5,487 bases of DNA from Nitrospirota bacterium (GTDB taxonomy: Bacteria; Nitrospirota_A; Leptospirillia; Leptospirillales; Leptospirillaceae): positions 1 through 5,487 of the forward strand of contig JAKAAM010000054.1 of the NCBI GenBank assembly GCA_021802325.1, read 5' to 3'. Shown in pieces: positions 1 through 5,487 of this stretch. Numbering within the stretch: the stretch's first letter is position 1; each line of letters starts with the position of its first letter. The translations under genes were made by a program, and so were the position numbers. The notes under the pieces are model-generated. The model was not told the DNA's origin, did no database searches, and saw nothing but the letters and a program-made list of their open reading frames with translations.

Positions 1-2089
1 CCGGGAAAATCCGGAAGATTTCCCGGGTGATCGCTGAAAAGTCATCGAATGGGAGGGCGGCCCCCATATGGCGGGAAAGCTGAAAAATGATTTCCGCCTC
101 GGGAAGGGAGTCTCCCCAATACGCCATGGAAGGAGCTATGGGCTGAACGAACCCTTCCGCGCTCACGACGTGTCCCCCGCGCTCGAACGCAGTGGCCGAA
201 GGAAGGAGAAAATGGGCGAGGTCGGCAATGTCGCTTTGGCGGTGATCAATGACCACCAAAAGCTCGAGCTTTGAGAGGGTCTCCCGGAGAAGGGCGGTAT
301 CCGGTATATATTCGAAGGGATTCTCACCCATTGTGATCAGGGCCTTGATCTTGCCGCTTTCGATTCCGGCCAGAATCTCCCTGATTCCCCCCCCGGAGGC
401 TTCCAGTTGTGTTCCCCAATGGGTCTCCCATACCTTCCGGTTTTCCGCATTAGAGACCTCGAGAAGGCCGGGAAGCCACTCGCTGGATCCCCCCATCATC
501 AGAACACCCATGTCATTTCCCAGCTCGGTGAGCGGGAAAAGGCCGGATCCCTCGGAGGCAAACCATCCTTTCTCGGAGAGCAGGCGAAGGAGCTCCTCCG
601 AAGCCTCAAGGCCGGTGTCGGAGCCATGAAACCTCCGACCGGTCACAAAGACGACCTTCTTTGCCGCTCCGAGATCGGCAATCAGACGCTCGATCCCTTC
701 GAGAGAGGCTCCCATTGCCACAAAAGCATCCTTGGAAGCGATATCGAGAGTCCCCCCCGAAGCGAGGGACTTTCTCAGAAGGCGTAAAAAGTCGGCCTCC
801 GCCCCTGGAAGAGTCCTGATCACCTCTTTGGCGCGCGTCGAAATGCTGACGTCGTGACCATGAACCAGGTAGAGATTCGCCTTGTTCTTCCTGACCGCCT
901 TCTTGATGGCAAGGCCGGTGATGTTGGATTCGGCGGCGGGATCTCCCCCAAGGACGACGATCACGTTGGCCGCTTCAATATCCTTGTGGTCGACGAGCGG
1001 CCTGAGGGATCCTGTCGCCTTGGCCAATGGAAGGGCCAGATTCATCAGCCCCCTCCTCGCCCCGGAATCGATAAAGTTCGAGCGAAGGGTCTGGCGAATG
1101 AATCGCTGAAACAGGAATGCGTCTTCGAGCGGGACACGGGAAGAGAGAAGGCCGGCCACACGACCGCTCCCGCCTGCGACGATCCCCCTCAGGCGGTCGG
1201 CAATCTTGGGCATGATCTCCTGCCATTTTCCTGGCACGAGCCGCTGCGCTTTCTTGAAGTAGACCTTGTCCAGCCGTTCCTTGTTCTGAACATAGTTGAA
1301 TCCGAAACGTCCGACGACGCAGATCGATCCTTCGTTTGGACCCAAGCCCTCCTTCGAGGAAATCCGGACGATGGCTTCGCTCTCCGTGTCGACGAGCATT
1401 CGACACCCTGAGCCACAGGCCGTGCAGGTGGTCTCTGTCTTCTCCATCTGCCAGGGACGGAACTGGTACCGGACGAACCGATCGGTGATCGCCCCTGTCG
1501 GACACACCTCGAGGCAGTCGCCGCAGAATTCGCAATCCAGCTTCTTCCCGAGGGGAGGACCGATGATCGTGTCGAAGCCCCTGTTGATGAAGCCGATCGC
1601 ATGCACGTCCTGAATTTCGTCGCAAATGCGGACGCACTTGCCACAGAGGATGCAGCGGTTTGAATTGAAGACGAGGACATCGCTTTTCAGATCTTCCGGT
1701 TCATCGTTTCGGTGAGACTCAAAGCGGGAATCGGAGGCCCCGTAAGAAAAGGACATGTTCTGGAGCGGACACTCGCCCCCGCAATCGCAGACGGGACAAT
1801 CCAACGGGTGATGCAGGAGAAGGAGTTCGAGATTGGTCTTCCGGGCATCGTGAACCTTGGCGGACTCCGTCAGAACCTTCATTCCGTCGGAAACGGCCGT
1901 GATGCATCCCATCACGGTCCGTTTCGAATCCTCAAGCTCCACCGCGCAAATACGGCAAGATCCGGCAGGATCCATTCGCGGATTGTAGCAAAAGGTCGGG
2001 ATCGGAAATCCGGCCTTCTCAGCCGCGTGCAGGATGGTCGTTCCGGATTCGACCTCCACTTCCTTGCCATTGATCGTGACTTTTACCAT
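1..2089 (-). CDS. nuoG: NADH-quinone oxidoreductase subunit G (NuoG), 3' end cut off by window edge
   Basis: One uninterrupted frame starts at ATG 2089 and runs off the left edge without a stop, giving 696 residues; E. coli NuoG is about 900, so a C-terminal part is probably missing. NuoG carries electrons from NuoF towards the Q-module on the cytoplasmic arm of complex I. Domains: N-terminal [2Fe-2S] ferredoxin (C34, C45, C48, C62; N1b); His/Cys [4Fe-4S] site (H94, C98, C101, C107; N5); ferredoxin-like double site (C146, C149, C152, C156 and C186, C189, C192, C196); molybdopterin-oxidoreductase type [4Fe-4S] site (C222, C225, C229, C257; N7); then a molybdopterin-oxidoreductase-like body from about 277. 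No cysteine follows C257, and the catalytic Cys/Sec segment of formate dehydrogenases is absent, so the body is probably structural. The double ferredoxin quartet is unlike E. coli or Thermus NuoG and resembles HydA and NAD-linked formate dehydrogenase alpha subunits. The start lies 17 bases after nuoF with a good ribosome site, so the two are surely cotranscribed. Confidence 0.95.
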   Translation of the reverse strand, partial: MVKVTINGKEVEVESGTTILHAAEKAGFPIPTFCYNPRMDPAGSCRICAVELEDSKRTVMGCITAVSDGMKVLTESAKVHDARKTNLELLLLHHPLDCPVCDCGGECPLQNMSFSYGASDSRFESHRNDEPEDLKSDVLVFNSNRCILCGKCVRICDEIQDVHAIGFINRGFDTIIGPPLGKKLDCEFCGDCLEVCPTGAITDRFVRYQFRPWQMEKTETTCTACGSGCRMLVDTESEAIVRISSKEGLGPNEGSICVVGRFGFNYVQNKERLDKVYFKKAQRLVPGKWQEIMPKIADRLRGIVAGGSGRVAGLLSSRVPLEDAFLFQRFIRQTLRSNFIDSGARRGLMNLALPLAKATGSLRPLVDHKDIEAANVIVVLGGDPAAESNITGLAIKKAVRKNKANLYLVHGHDVSISTRAKEVIRTLPGAEADFLRLLRKSLASGGTLDIASKDAFVAMGASLEGIERLIADLGAAKKVVFVTGRRFHGSDTGLEASEELLRLLSEKGWFASEGSGLFPLTELGNDMGVLMMGGSSEWLPGLLEVSNAENRKVWETHWGTQLEASGGGIREILAGIESGKIKALITMGENPFEYIPDTALLRETLSKLELLVVIDHRQSDIADLAHFLLPSATAFERGGHVVSAEGFVQPIAPSMAYWGDSLPEAEIIFQLSRHMGAALPFDDFSAITREIFRIFP

Positions 2090-2097
2090 AGAAGAAA

Positions 2098-2103
2098 CCT
2101 CAC
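2098..2103 (-). promoter_or_regulatory. ribosome binding site of nuoG
   Basis: On the minus strand the bases just before the ATG at 2089 read GGTGAGG followed by eight bases (TTTCTTCT) and ATG. This purine-rich site fits in the 17-base nuoF-nuoG gap and supports the chosen nuoG start. The N-terminal protein sequence (MVKVTINGKE) is also typical of the ferredoxin domain opening. Confidence 0.7.
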
Positions 2104-2106
2104 CCA

Positions 2107-3960
2107 CTAAATGATCGCTCGAAACTTGCAGGCATCCACACAGGCTTTGCAGCGTATACAGGTTTCCAGATTGATGTGGGCGACCTCGCCCTTGTCCCAT
2201 GTGACCGAACCCGTCGGACAGACCGGCTCGCAAAGCCCGCAGGTCGTACAGTCCTCCTCGATCACCACATATTTGATGAGATTGGCGCAGACCGTCCCCG
2301 GGCAATGCTTGTCCCGGATATGGGCCTCGAACTCTTCCCTGAAGTACCGGATCGTTGAAAGAACAGGGTTGGGCGCCGCAGCTCCAAGACCGCACAGGGA
2401 ATTCGACTTGACATACATGGAAAGCCTGATCAGTTCGTCGAGGTCCCCTTCCTGCCCCTGTCCCTCGGTGATCCGCGTCAGAATGTCGAGCATGATTTTT
2501 GAGCCGACACGGCAGGGAGTGCACTCCCCGCAGGATTCATCCTGGGTGAACTTCAGGAAGAACTTTGCCGTGTCCACGATACAGGAGGCTTCATCCATGA
2601 TGACGATTCCGCCAGACCCCATGATCGCCCCCGCCGCCACGACATTTTCAAAGTCCACGGGGGTATCGAGCCCTGAGGTGGGAATGCATCCGCCGGAAGG
2701 TCCACCGAGCTGGGCGGCCTTGAAGGGAATCTTCTTCTCCAGCATTCCTCCGCCGATATCGAAAACGATCGATCTGAGGGGGGTTCCGGCCGGTACTTCG
2801 ATCAGGCCCGAATTCTTGATGGAGCCAGTGAGGGCGAAGGTCTTCGTGCCTTTCGTCTTTTCGGAGCCGTAGGATGCATACCAGTCTCCGCCACCCAGCA
2901 GGATATGCCCCACATTGCCGAGCGTCTCGACATTGTTGATGACAGTGGGTTTCCCCCAGACGCCTTTCTGGGCTGGAAAGGGTGGCTTGGGCCACGGCAT
3001 GCCCCGCTCTCCCATGAGGGAGGCCAGGAGAGCCGTTTCCTCTCCGCACACATAGGCTCCCGCCCCTTCCTTGATCGTGATATCGAAAGAGAAATCCGTT
3101 CCCAGGATGTTGTCCCCCAGGAAGTTGCGCTCCTTGGCATCGTCGATGGCCTTGCGCAGGCGCTTGATGGCCAGAGGATACTCCGCGCGACAGTAGATGT
3201 ACCCTTTTTTGGAGTTCCCGATCGAATAGGCGGCCGCCAACATTCCCTCGAGCACGCTGTGAGGATCGCCCTCCAGGATCGAACGATCCATGAAGGCGCC
3301 CGGATCCCCTTCGTCGGCATTGCAGACCACATACTTCTCATCGCCGGGAGACTGACGTGTCAGCTTCCATTTGAGTCCGGTGGGAAATCCTCCCCCTCCC
3401 CGGCCCCGAATTCCTGACTTCGTCATCTCCTCGATGACCATCTCCGGCGTCATCGATGTCAGCATCTTGCGAAGAGCCTTGTATCCGTTCGTGGCGATAT
3501 AATCCTCAATGCTGGAGGGGTCGATCAGCCCGCAGCGACTGGAGACGATCTTCACCTGGCCCTTGAAAAAATTCGTATCGTGCATGAGCGGAAGACCTTC
3601 GTAGGGGGTATGGCCTGCGATGGGAATCTGACAGACGGCATACTTCTTCGCAAAATCCCCCTTGACGAAATGGGCGTCAAAGATCTGGGGAATGATCAGG
3701 GCCTTTACGTTCCGATAAGAGACTCTGTATCTTCCGGGCATGGTGATGTCGACAAGGGGTTCGTTGTGGCACATCCCAATGCATCCGGTCGGCACGATCC
3801 GGGCTTCGAGTCCCCGCTTCTGAAGTTCCTTTTCAACGAGTTCCAGAATGGAGCGGGCCCCGGCCGCTAGGCCACAAGTCGCCATTCCGATATGAATCGT
3901 CGGAACGGACACTTCACGAAATAGCCCCGCCGCCATTTCCTCAACTGTTTCAGTCAACAT
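2107..3960 (-). CDS. nuoF: NADH-quinone oxidoreductase subunit F, HydB/HndC-like, with extra N- and C-terminal Fe-S domains
   Basis: Diaphorase subunit of 617 residues: it oxidises NADH with FMN and passes electrons to Fe-S clusters. Domain order: thioredoxin-like [2Fe-2S] domain (about 20-110) with C29, C60 and C64; flavin/NADH core (about 140-460) with the glycine-rich RGRGGGGFPTGLKW loop (185-198), CNADEGDPG (213-221) and GAGAYVCGEETALL (299-312); N3 [4Fe-4S] ligands C477, C480, C483 and C523; C-terminal two-cluster ferredoxin (C571, C574, C577, C581; C601, C604, C607, C611). E. coli NuoF is about 445 residues and has neither end domain. The whole layout, including the CNxDEGDPGAFM and KPPFPAQ segments, matches what I remember of Thermotoga HydB, the flavin subunit of an electron-bifurcating hydrogenase. 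Its place between nuoE and nuoG, downstream of nuoD, argues for a complex I role. An in-frame TGA at 3964-3966 blocks any longer start. The usual [2Fe-2S] cysteine pattern of the first domain is altered. Subunit assignment is sure; the exact electron acceptors are not. Confidence 0.95.
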   Translation of the reverse strand: MLTETVEEMAAGLFREVSVPTIHIGMATCGLAAGARSILELVEKELQKRGLEARIVPTGCIGMCHNEPLVDITMPGRYRVSYRNVKALIIPQIFDAHFVKGDFAKKYAVCQIPIAGHTPYEGLPLMHDTNFFKGQVKIVSSRCGLIDPSSIEDYIATNGYKALRKMLTSMTPEMVIEEMTKSGIRGRGGGGFPTGLKWKLTRQSPGDEKYVVCNADEGDPGAFMDRSILEGDPHSVLEGMLAAAYSIGNSKKGYIYCRAEYPLAIKRLRKAIDDAKERNFLGDNILGTDFSFDITIKEGAGAYVCGEETALLASLMGERGMPWPKPPFPAQKGVWGKPTVINNVETLGNVGHILLGGGDWYASYGSEKTKGTKTFALTGSIKNSGLIEVPAGTPLRSIVFDIGGGMLEKKIPFKAAQLGGPSGGCIPTSGLDTPVDFENVVAAGAIMGSGGIVIMDEASCIVDTAKFFLKFTQDESCGECTPCRVGSKIMLDILTRITEGQGQEGDLDELIRLSMYVKSNSLCGLGAAAPNPVLSTIRYFREEFEAHIRDKHCPGTVCANLIKYVVIEEDCTTCGLCEPVCPTGSVTWDKGEVAHINLETCIRCKACVDACKFRAII

Positions 3961-3968
3961 TGCTCATT

Positions 3969-3974
3969 CTCCTC
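3969..3974 (-). promoter_or_regulatory. ribosome binding site of nuoF
   Basis: The minus strand reads GAGGAGA, then eight bases, then the ATG at 3960. AGGAG is a near-perfect anti-16S match at good spacing. With the in-frame stop directly upstream it fixes the nuoF start. Confidence 0.8.
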
Positions 3975-3991
3975 ATGCCTCGGGGGGACAC

Positions 3992-4022
3992 GTCAGGAAT
4001 TTTGGTCCCTTATCCCCCTGAC
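3992..4022 (-). repeat. inverted repeat in nuoE-nuoF gap (possible mRNA stem-loop)
   Basis: GTCAGG (4022-4017 on the minus strand) pairs perfectly with CCTGAC (3997-3992) around a 19-base loop. The G-rich half can instead pair with the C-run at 3982-3987 (GGGGGA with TCCCCC), just ahead of the nuoF ribosome site, so two exclusive folds are possible. It has no U-run, so it does not look like a terminator. A regulatory role is only a guess. Confidence 0.25.
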
Positions 4023-4038
4023 AGCGTATATGGGTCAA
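4009..4038 (-). promoter_or_regulatory. candidate sigma70-like promoter before nuoF
   Basis: On the minus strand TTGACC (4038-4033) is followed after 18 bases by GATAAG (4014-4009). This is five of six matches to the -35 consensus and four of six to the -10 consensus. It would start transcription around 40 bases before the nuoF ATG. Such matches arise by chance, and nuoF could equally be read only from the operon promoter, so this is weak. Confidence 0.2.
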
Positions 4039-4077
4039 ACCATCTGCGCATCTCAAAACAAAAACAGCGGATGACAA

Positions 4078-4091
4078 GGAGAGATCTCTCC
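4078..4091. repeat. 14-base perfect palindrome just after nuoE
   Basis: GGAGAGATCTCTCC is a perfect palindrome beginning four bases beyond the nuoE stop codon on the coding strand. As RNA it could form a five-pair stem with a GATC loop. A T-rich stretch follows only after about ten bases, so it is a poor intrinsic terminator. It could be an mRNA processing or stability element, or chance. Confidence 0.35.
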
Positions 4092-4095
4092 CCCG

Positions 4096-4623
4096 TCATG
4101 ACGCCGAAACGGGCTCCTCGTCGCTTCCGGAGCCTTCTTCCTGGAACTGGTTGATCAGCTCCAGCATCTTGTCAGCCGAGAGCTTCCCGTAGGTGTTGCC
4201 ATTCACCATGGCCATCGGGGCCAGGGCGCAGGAGCCGAGACAGGCGACCGGCTCAAGAGTGAACATCATGTCTTCCGTATTCTCACCGGCTTCGATATGG
4301 AGGTTTTCCTTGATCTTGTCGACCAGCAGACCCGCCCCCCGAACATGACAGGCGGTTCCCACGCAGACCTTGAGGATGAATTTGCCCCGTGGCTCCTGGT
4401 AAAACTGGGAATAGAAGGTCAGAACCCCGAACATCTTGCTGTGGGGGATACCGAGATCCTCCCCTACCCGCTCGAGGACTTCGGCGGGAACATATCCGTA
4501 CTTTTCCTGAATCGTCTGAAGGATCTGGACGACCGCACCTTCGCGGTTTCCAAACTCTTCGCATATCTGGTCAATTTCTTCTTCGTTGATCACAATGGAT
4601 GCGCCGTGTTCCGTATTAGCCAT
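4096..4623 (-). CDS. nuoE: NADH-quinone oxidoreductase subunit E (NuoE, 24-kDa type)
   Basis: A 175-residue thioredoxin-like [2Fe-2S] protein that sits against NuoF in the NADH-oxidising module and holds cluster N1a. An N-terminal helical part (about 12-75) contains the family pattern with EKYGYVP (40-46) and MFGVLTFYSQF (64-74). The thioredoxin-like part has the four ligands C87, C92, C128 and C132, that is CxxxxC and CxxxC, spaced as the family requires (VCVGTACHVRG and ACLGSCALAPM). The length agrees with E. coli NuoE (166). The C-terminal tail (about 162-175) is acidic and serine-rich and looks disordered. I chose the ATG at 4623: it has a strong ribosome site and gives a normal N-terminus. 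An in-frame TTG at 4707 would add 28 residues of unlikely sequence. The gene follows nuoD after 129 bases and precedes nuoF by 135 bases, wide for an operon whose next gap is only 17. Confidence 0.95.
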   Translation of the reverse strand: MANTEHGASIVINEEEIDQICEEFGNREGAVVQILQTIQEKYGYVPAEVLERVGEDLGIPHSKMFGVLTFYSQFYQEPRGKFILKVCVGTACHVRGAGLLVDKIKENLHIEAGENTEDMMFTLEPVACLGSCALAPMAMVNGNTYGKLSADKMLELINQFQEEGSGSDEEPVSAS

Positions 4624-4627
4624 CTTG

Positions 4628-4637
4628 CCTTCTCCCC
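4628..4637 (-). promoter_or_regulatory. ribosome binding site deciding the nuoE start
   Basis: The minus strand reads GGGGAGAAGG, then CAAG, then the ATG at 4623. GGAG lies eight bases from the ATG. No comparable site precedes the upstream in-frame TTG at 4707, where a GC-rich hairpin lies instead. This supports the shorter protein. Confidence 0.75.
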
Positions 4638-4680
4638 GGACGAACCCTAGTTTGGAAGATTGTGACCCCGGTCCCGGGTT

Positions 4681-4748
4681 GTCCCGGACAGGGGACTCAT
4701 CATGCAACCGGCTGTGCCGGCAATGATCCGTTATTCGCGTTCAGCGAA
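4681..4748 (-). repeat. cluster of three small inverted repeats after nuoD
   Basis: The nuoD-nuoE gap holds three short perfect inverted repeats in a row. TTCGC/GCGAA (4734-4748) has a five-base loop and starts four bases after the nuoD stop. CCGGC/GCCGG (4708-4720) has a three-base loop. GTCCC/GGGAC (4681-4696) has a six-base loop. None is followed by a U-run, so termination is unlikely. They could protect or process the mRNA between cistrons. Five-pair stems are common in GC-rich DNA, so significance is uncertain. Confidence 0.3.
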
Positions 4749-4752
4749 CCGT

Positions 4753-5487
4753 CTATCGGTCGCACTCTCCCATGACGATATCGTAGGTCCCGAAAATCGT
4801 CACGATATCCGCAATCATGTAGCCTCTTGCCATGAAGTCGAACGCCCCCATGTTCACAAATGACGGGGCACGAATCTTCATCCGGTAGGGCTTGCCGGAT
4901 CCGTCACTGACGATATAGAAACCGAGCTCCCCCTTGGGGGTCTCCGTGCCGCAGTAGGTGTCCCCCGGTGGCGTCTTGAATCCTTCCACGACCAGGAGGA
5001 AGTGATGGATCAGGGTCTCCATGTTGTGCATGACCCGTCCCTTTGGCGGGAAGGAGACCTTGTGGTCATCGGTCATGAAGGGACCTGATGGCAGCTTGTC
5101 CAGACACTGCCGGATGATGCTTGCACTCTGGCGCATCTCTTCGATCCGTATCCAATACCGGTCGTAGATATCCCCGTTTTGCCCCAGGGGGACCGTCCAA
5201 TCGACAAGGTCGTAGGCGCCATAGGGCTCATATTTCCGCAGGTCATAGTCCACTCCCGACCCGCGAAGGGTTGGTCCCGAGAGGCCGAAGTTGATGGCAT
5301 CCTCTCCGGTGATGACGGCGATGTGCTTTGTACGGGCCAGCCAGATCCTGTTGTGTTCGAGGAGGGTGTTGTACTCGAGAATGTGCGGCTCAAAGGTGTC
5401 GACGAATTTGTACAGGGCGTCGATGACATCCTGTTCCAGATCCCCCTCGACCCCGCCGACGCGGTAGTAATTGGTGGTCAACCTCGC
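4753..5487 (-). CDS. nuoD: NADH-quinone oxidoreductase subunit D (NuoD, 49-kDa type), 5' end cut off by window edge
   Basis: The C-terminal 244 residues of the 49-kDa subunit, which with NuoB builds the quinone-binding site of complex I; it descends from the large subunit of [NiFe] hydrogenases but carries no metal. The frame is open to the right edge and ends with TAG at 4755-4753. Visible family signatures, in order, are NYYRVGGV, INFGLSGPTLRGSGVDYDLRK, NGDIYDRYWIRIEEMRQS, METLIHHF, ETPKGELGFYIVSDG, PYRMKIRAPSF and the closing DIVMGECDR. Comparison with Thermus Nqo4 (409 residues) suggests about 165 residues lie outside, including the quinone-contacting His and Tyr; whether NuoC is fused cannot be seen. 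The TTG at 5481 falls inside the conserved region and is not a real start. The penultimate region has Cys where many homologues have Val (GEVDR), a mild variation. Confidence 0.95.
   Translation of the reverse strand, partial: ARLTTNYYRVGGVEGDLEQDVIDALYKFVDTFEPHILEYNTLLEHNRIWLARTKHIAVITGEDAINFGLSGPTLRGSGVDYDLRKYEPYGAYDLVDWTVPLGQNGDIYDRYWIRIEEMRQSASIIRQCLDKLPSGPFMTDDHKVSFPPKGRVMHNMETLIHHFLLVVEGFKTPPGDTYCGTETPKGELGFYIVSDGSGKPYRMKIRAPSFVNMGAFDFMARGYMIADIVTIFGTYDIVMGECDR

Noticed and set aside
854..1411. Plus-strand open frame of 185 codons, and the neighbouring plus-strand frames at 249-787
   Set aside because: All are antisense to nuoG, whose minus-strand frame is continuous and conserved across the same bases.
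975..1637. Minus-strand open frame of 220 codons in another frame
   Set aside because: It is a shifted reading of nuoG; the true frame carries the cysteine motifs, while this one is a low-complexity Arg-rich translation.
1..2089. Possible frameshift or pseudogene in nuoG
   Set aside because: I translated the minus strand from 2089 to the edge by hand and found no stop or loss of family pattern; it only lacks a stop because the window ends.
2111..2872. Long plus-strand open frame (253 codons) opposite nuoF
   Set aside because: It lies wholly antisense to the strongly conserved nuoF, has no recognisable protein pattern and no convincing ribosome site; long antisense frames are common in GC-rich genes.
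4060..4095. Intrinsic terminator after nuoE (palindrome followed by a T-rich stretch)
   Set aside because: The T-run begins about ten bases after the stem and is interrupted, and the downstream genes belong to the same complex, so termination is unlikely.
4624..4707. N-terminal extension of NuoE from the TTG at 4707
   Set aside because: It adds 28 residues without family resemblance and has no ribosome site, whereas the ATG at 4623 has a good one.
5479..5481. TTG at 5481 as the start of nuoD
   Set aside because: The frame stays open to the window edge and the sequence begins in the middle of the conserved NuoD region, so the true start is outside.
1..5487. Soluble bifurcating hydrogenase (HydABC) or NAD-linked formate dehydrogenase operon instead of complex I
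   Set aside because: The gene before nuoE is a clear NuoD, and NuoG has neither an H-cluster domain in the visible part nor a formate dehydrogenase catalytic segment.

Overview
The window is a slice of a bacterial respiratory complex I (NADH:quinone oxidoreductase, nuo) operon. All of it is read from the minus strand, in the order nuoD (5' end cut off), nuoE, nuoF, nuoG (3' end cut off). From right to left: 4753-5487 holds the C-terminal ~244 residues of NuoD; 4624-4752 is a 129-base gap with small inverted repeats; 4096-4623 is nuoE; 3961-4095 is a 135-base gap with a weak promoter candidate and possible RNA structure; 2107-3960 is nuoF; 17 bases later nuoG runs from 2089 off the left edge. 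I saw no RNA gene, mobile element, CRISPR array or clear terminator.

Together NuoE, NuoF and NuoG form the NADH-oxidising N-module of complex I. NADH reduces FMN on NuoF, electrons pass along iron-sulfur clusters through NuoF and NuoG, and NuoD helps build the quinone site of the Q-module. NuoE carries the off-path N1a cluster.

The order and NuoD look like ordinary complex I, but the N-module does not. NuoF is 617 residues, with an N-terminal thioredoxin-like domain and a C-terminal two-cluster ferredoxin domain, the layout of HydB/HndC diaphorases of NAD(P)-linked and electron-bifurcating [FeFe] hydrogenases. NuoG has two full CxxCxxCxxxC quartets where classical complex I keeps ligands for one cluster. 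I count ligands for nine Fe-S clusters in NuoEFG plus one doubtful site. This suggests a hydrogenase- or formate-dehydrogenase-like electron input unit joined to a quinone-reducing complex I, possibly able to exchange electrons with ferredoxin. That function is inference.

The organism is a bacterium with moderately high GC (mid-50s percent by eye). Split nuoC/nuoD cannot be judged because the NuoD N-terminus is outside. The HydB-like NuoF points away from E. coli-type and mitochondrial-type complexes and towards anaerobic or chemolithotrophic lineages (for example Deltaproteobacteria or Nitrospirota), but I cannot place it with confidence.
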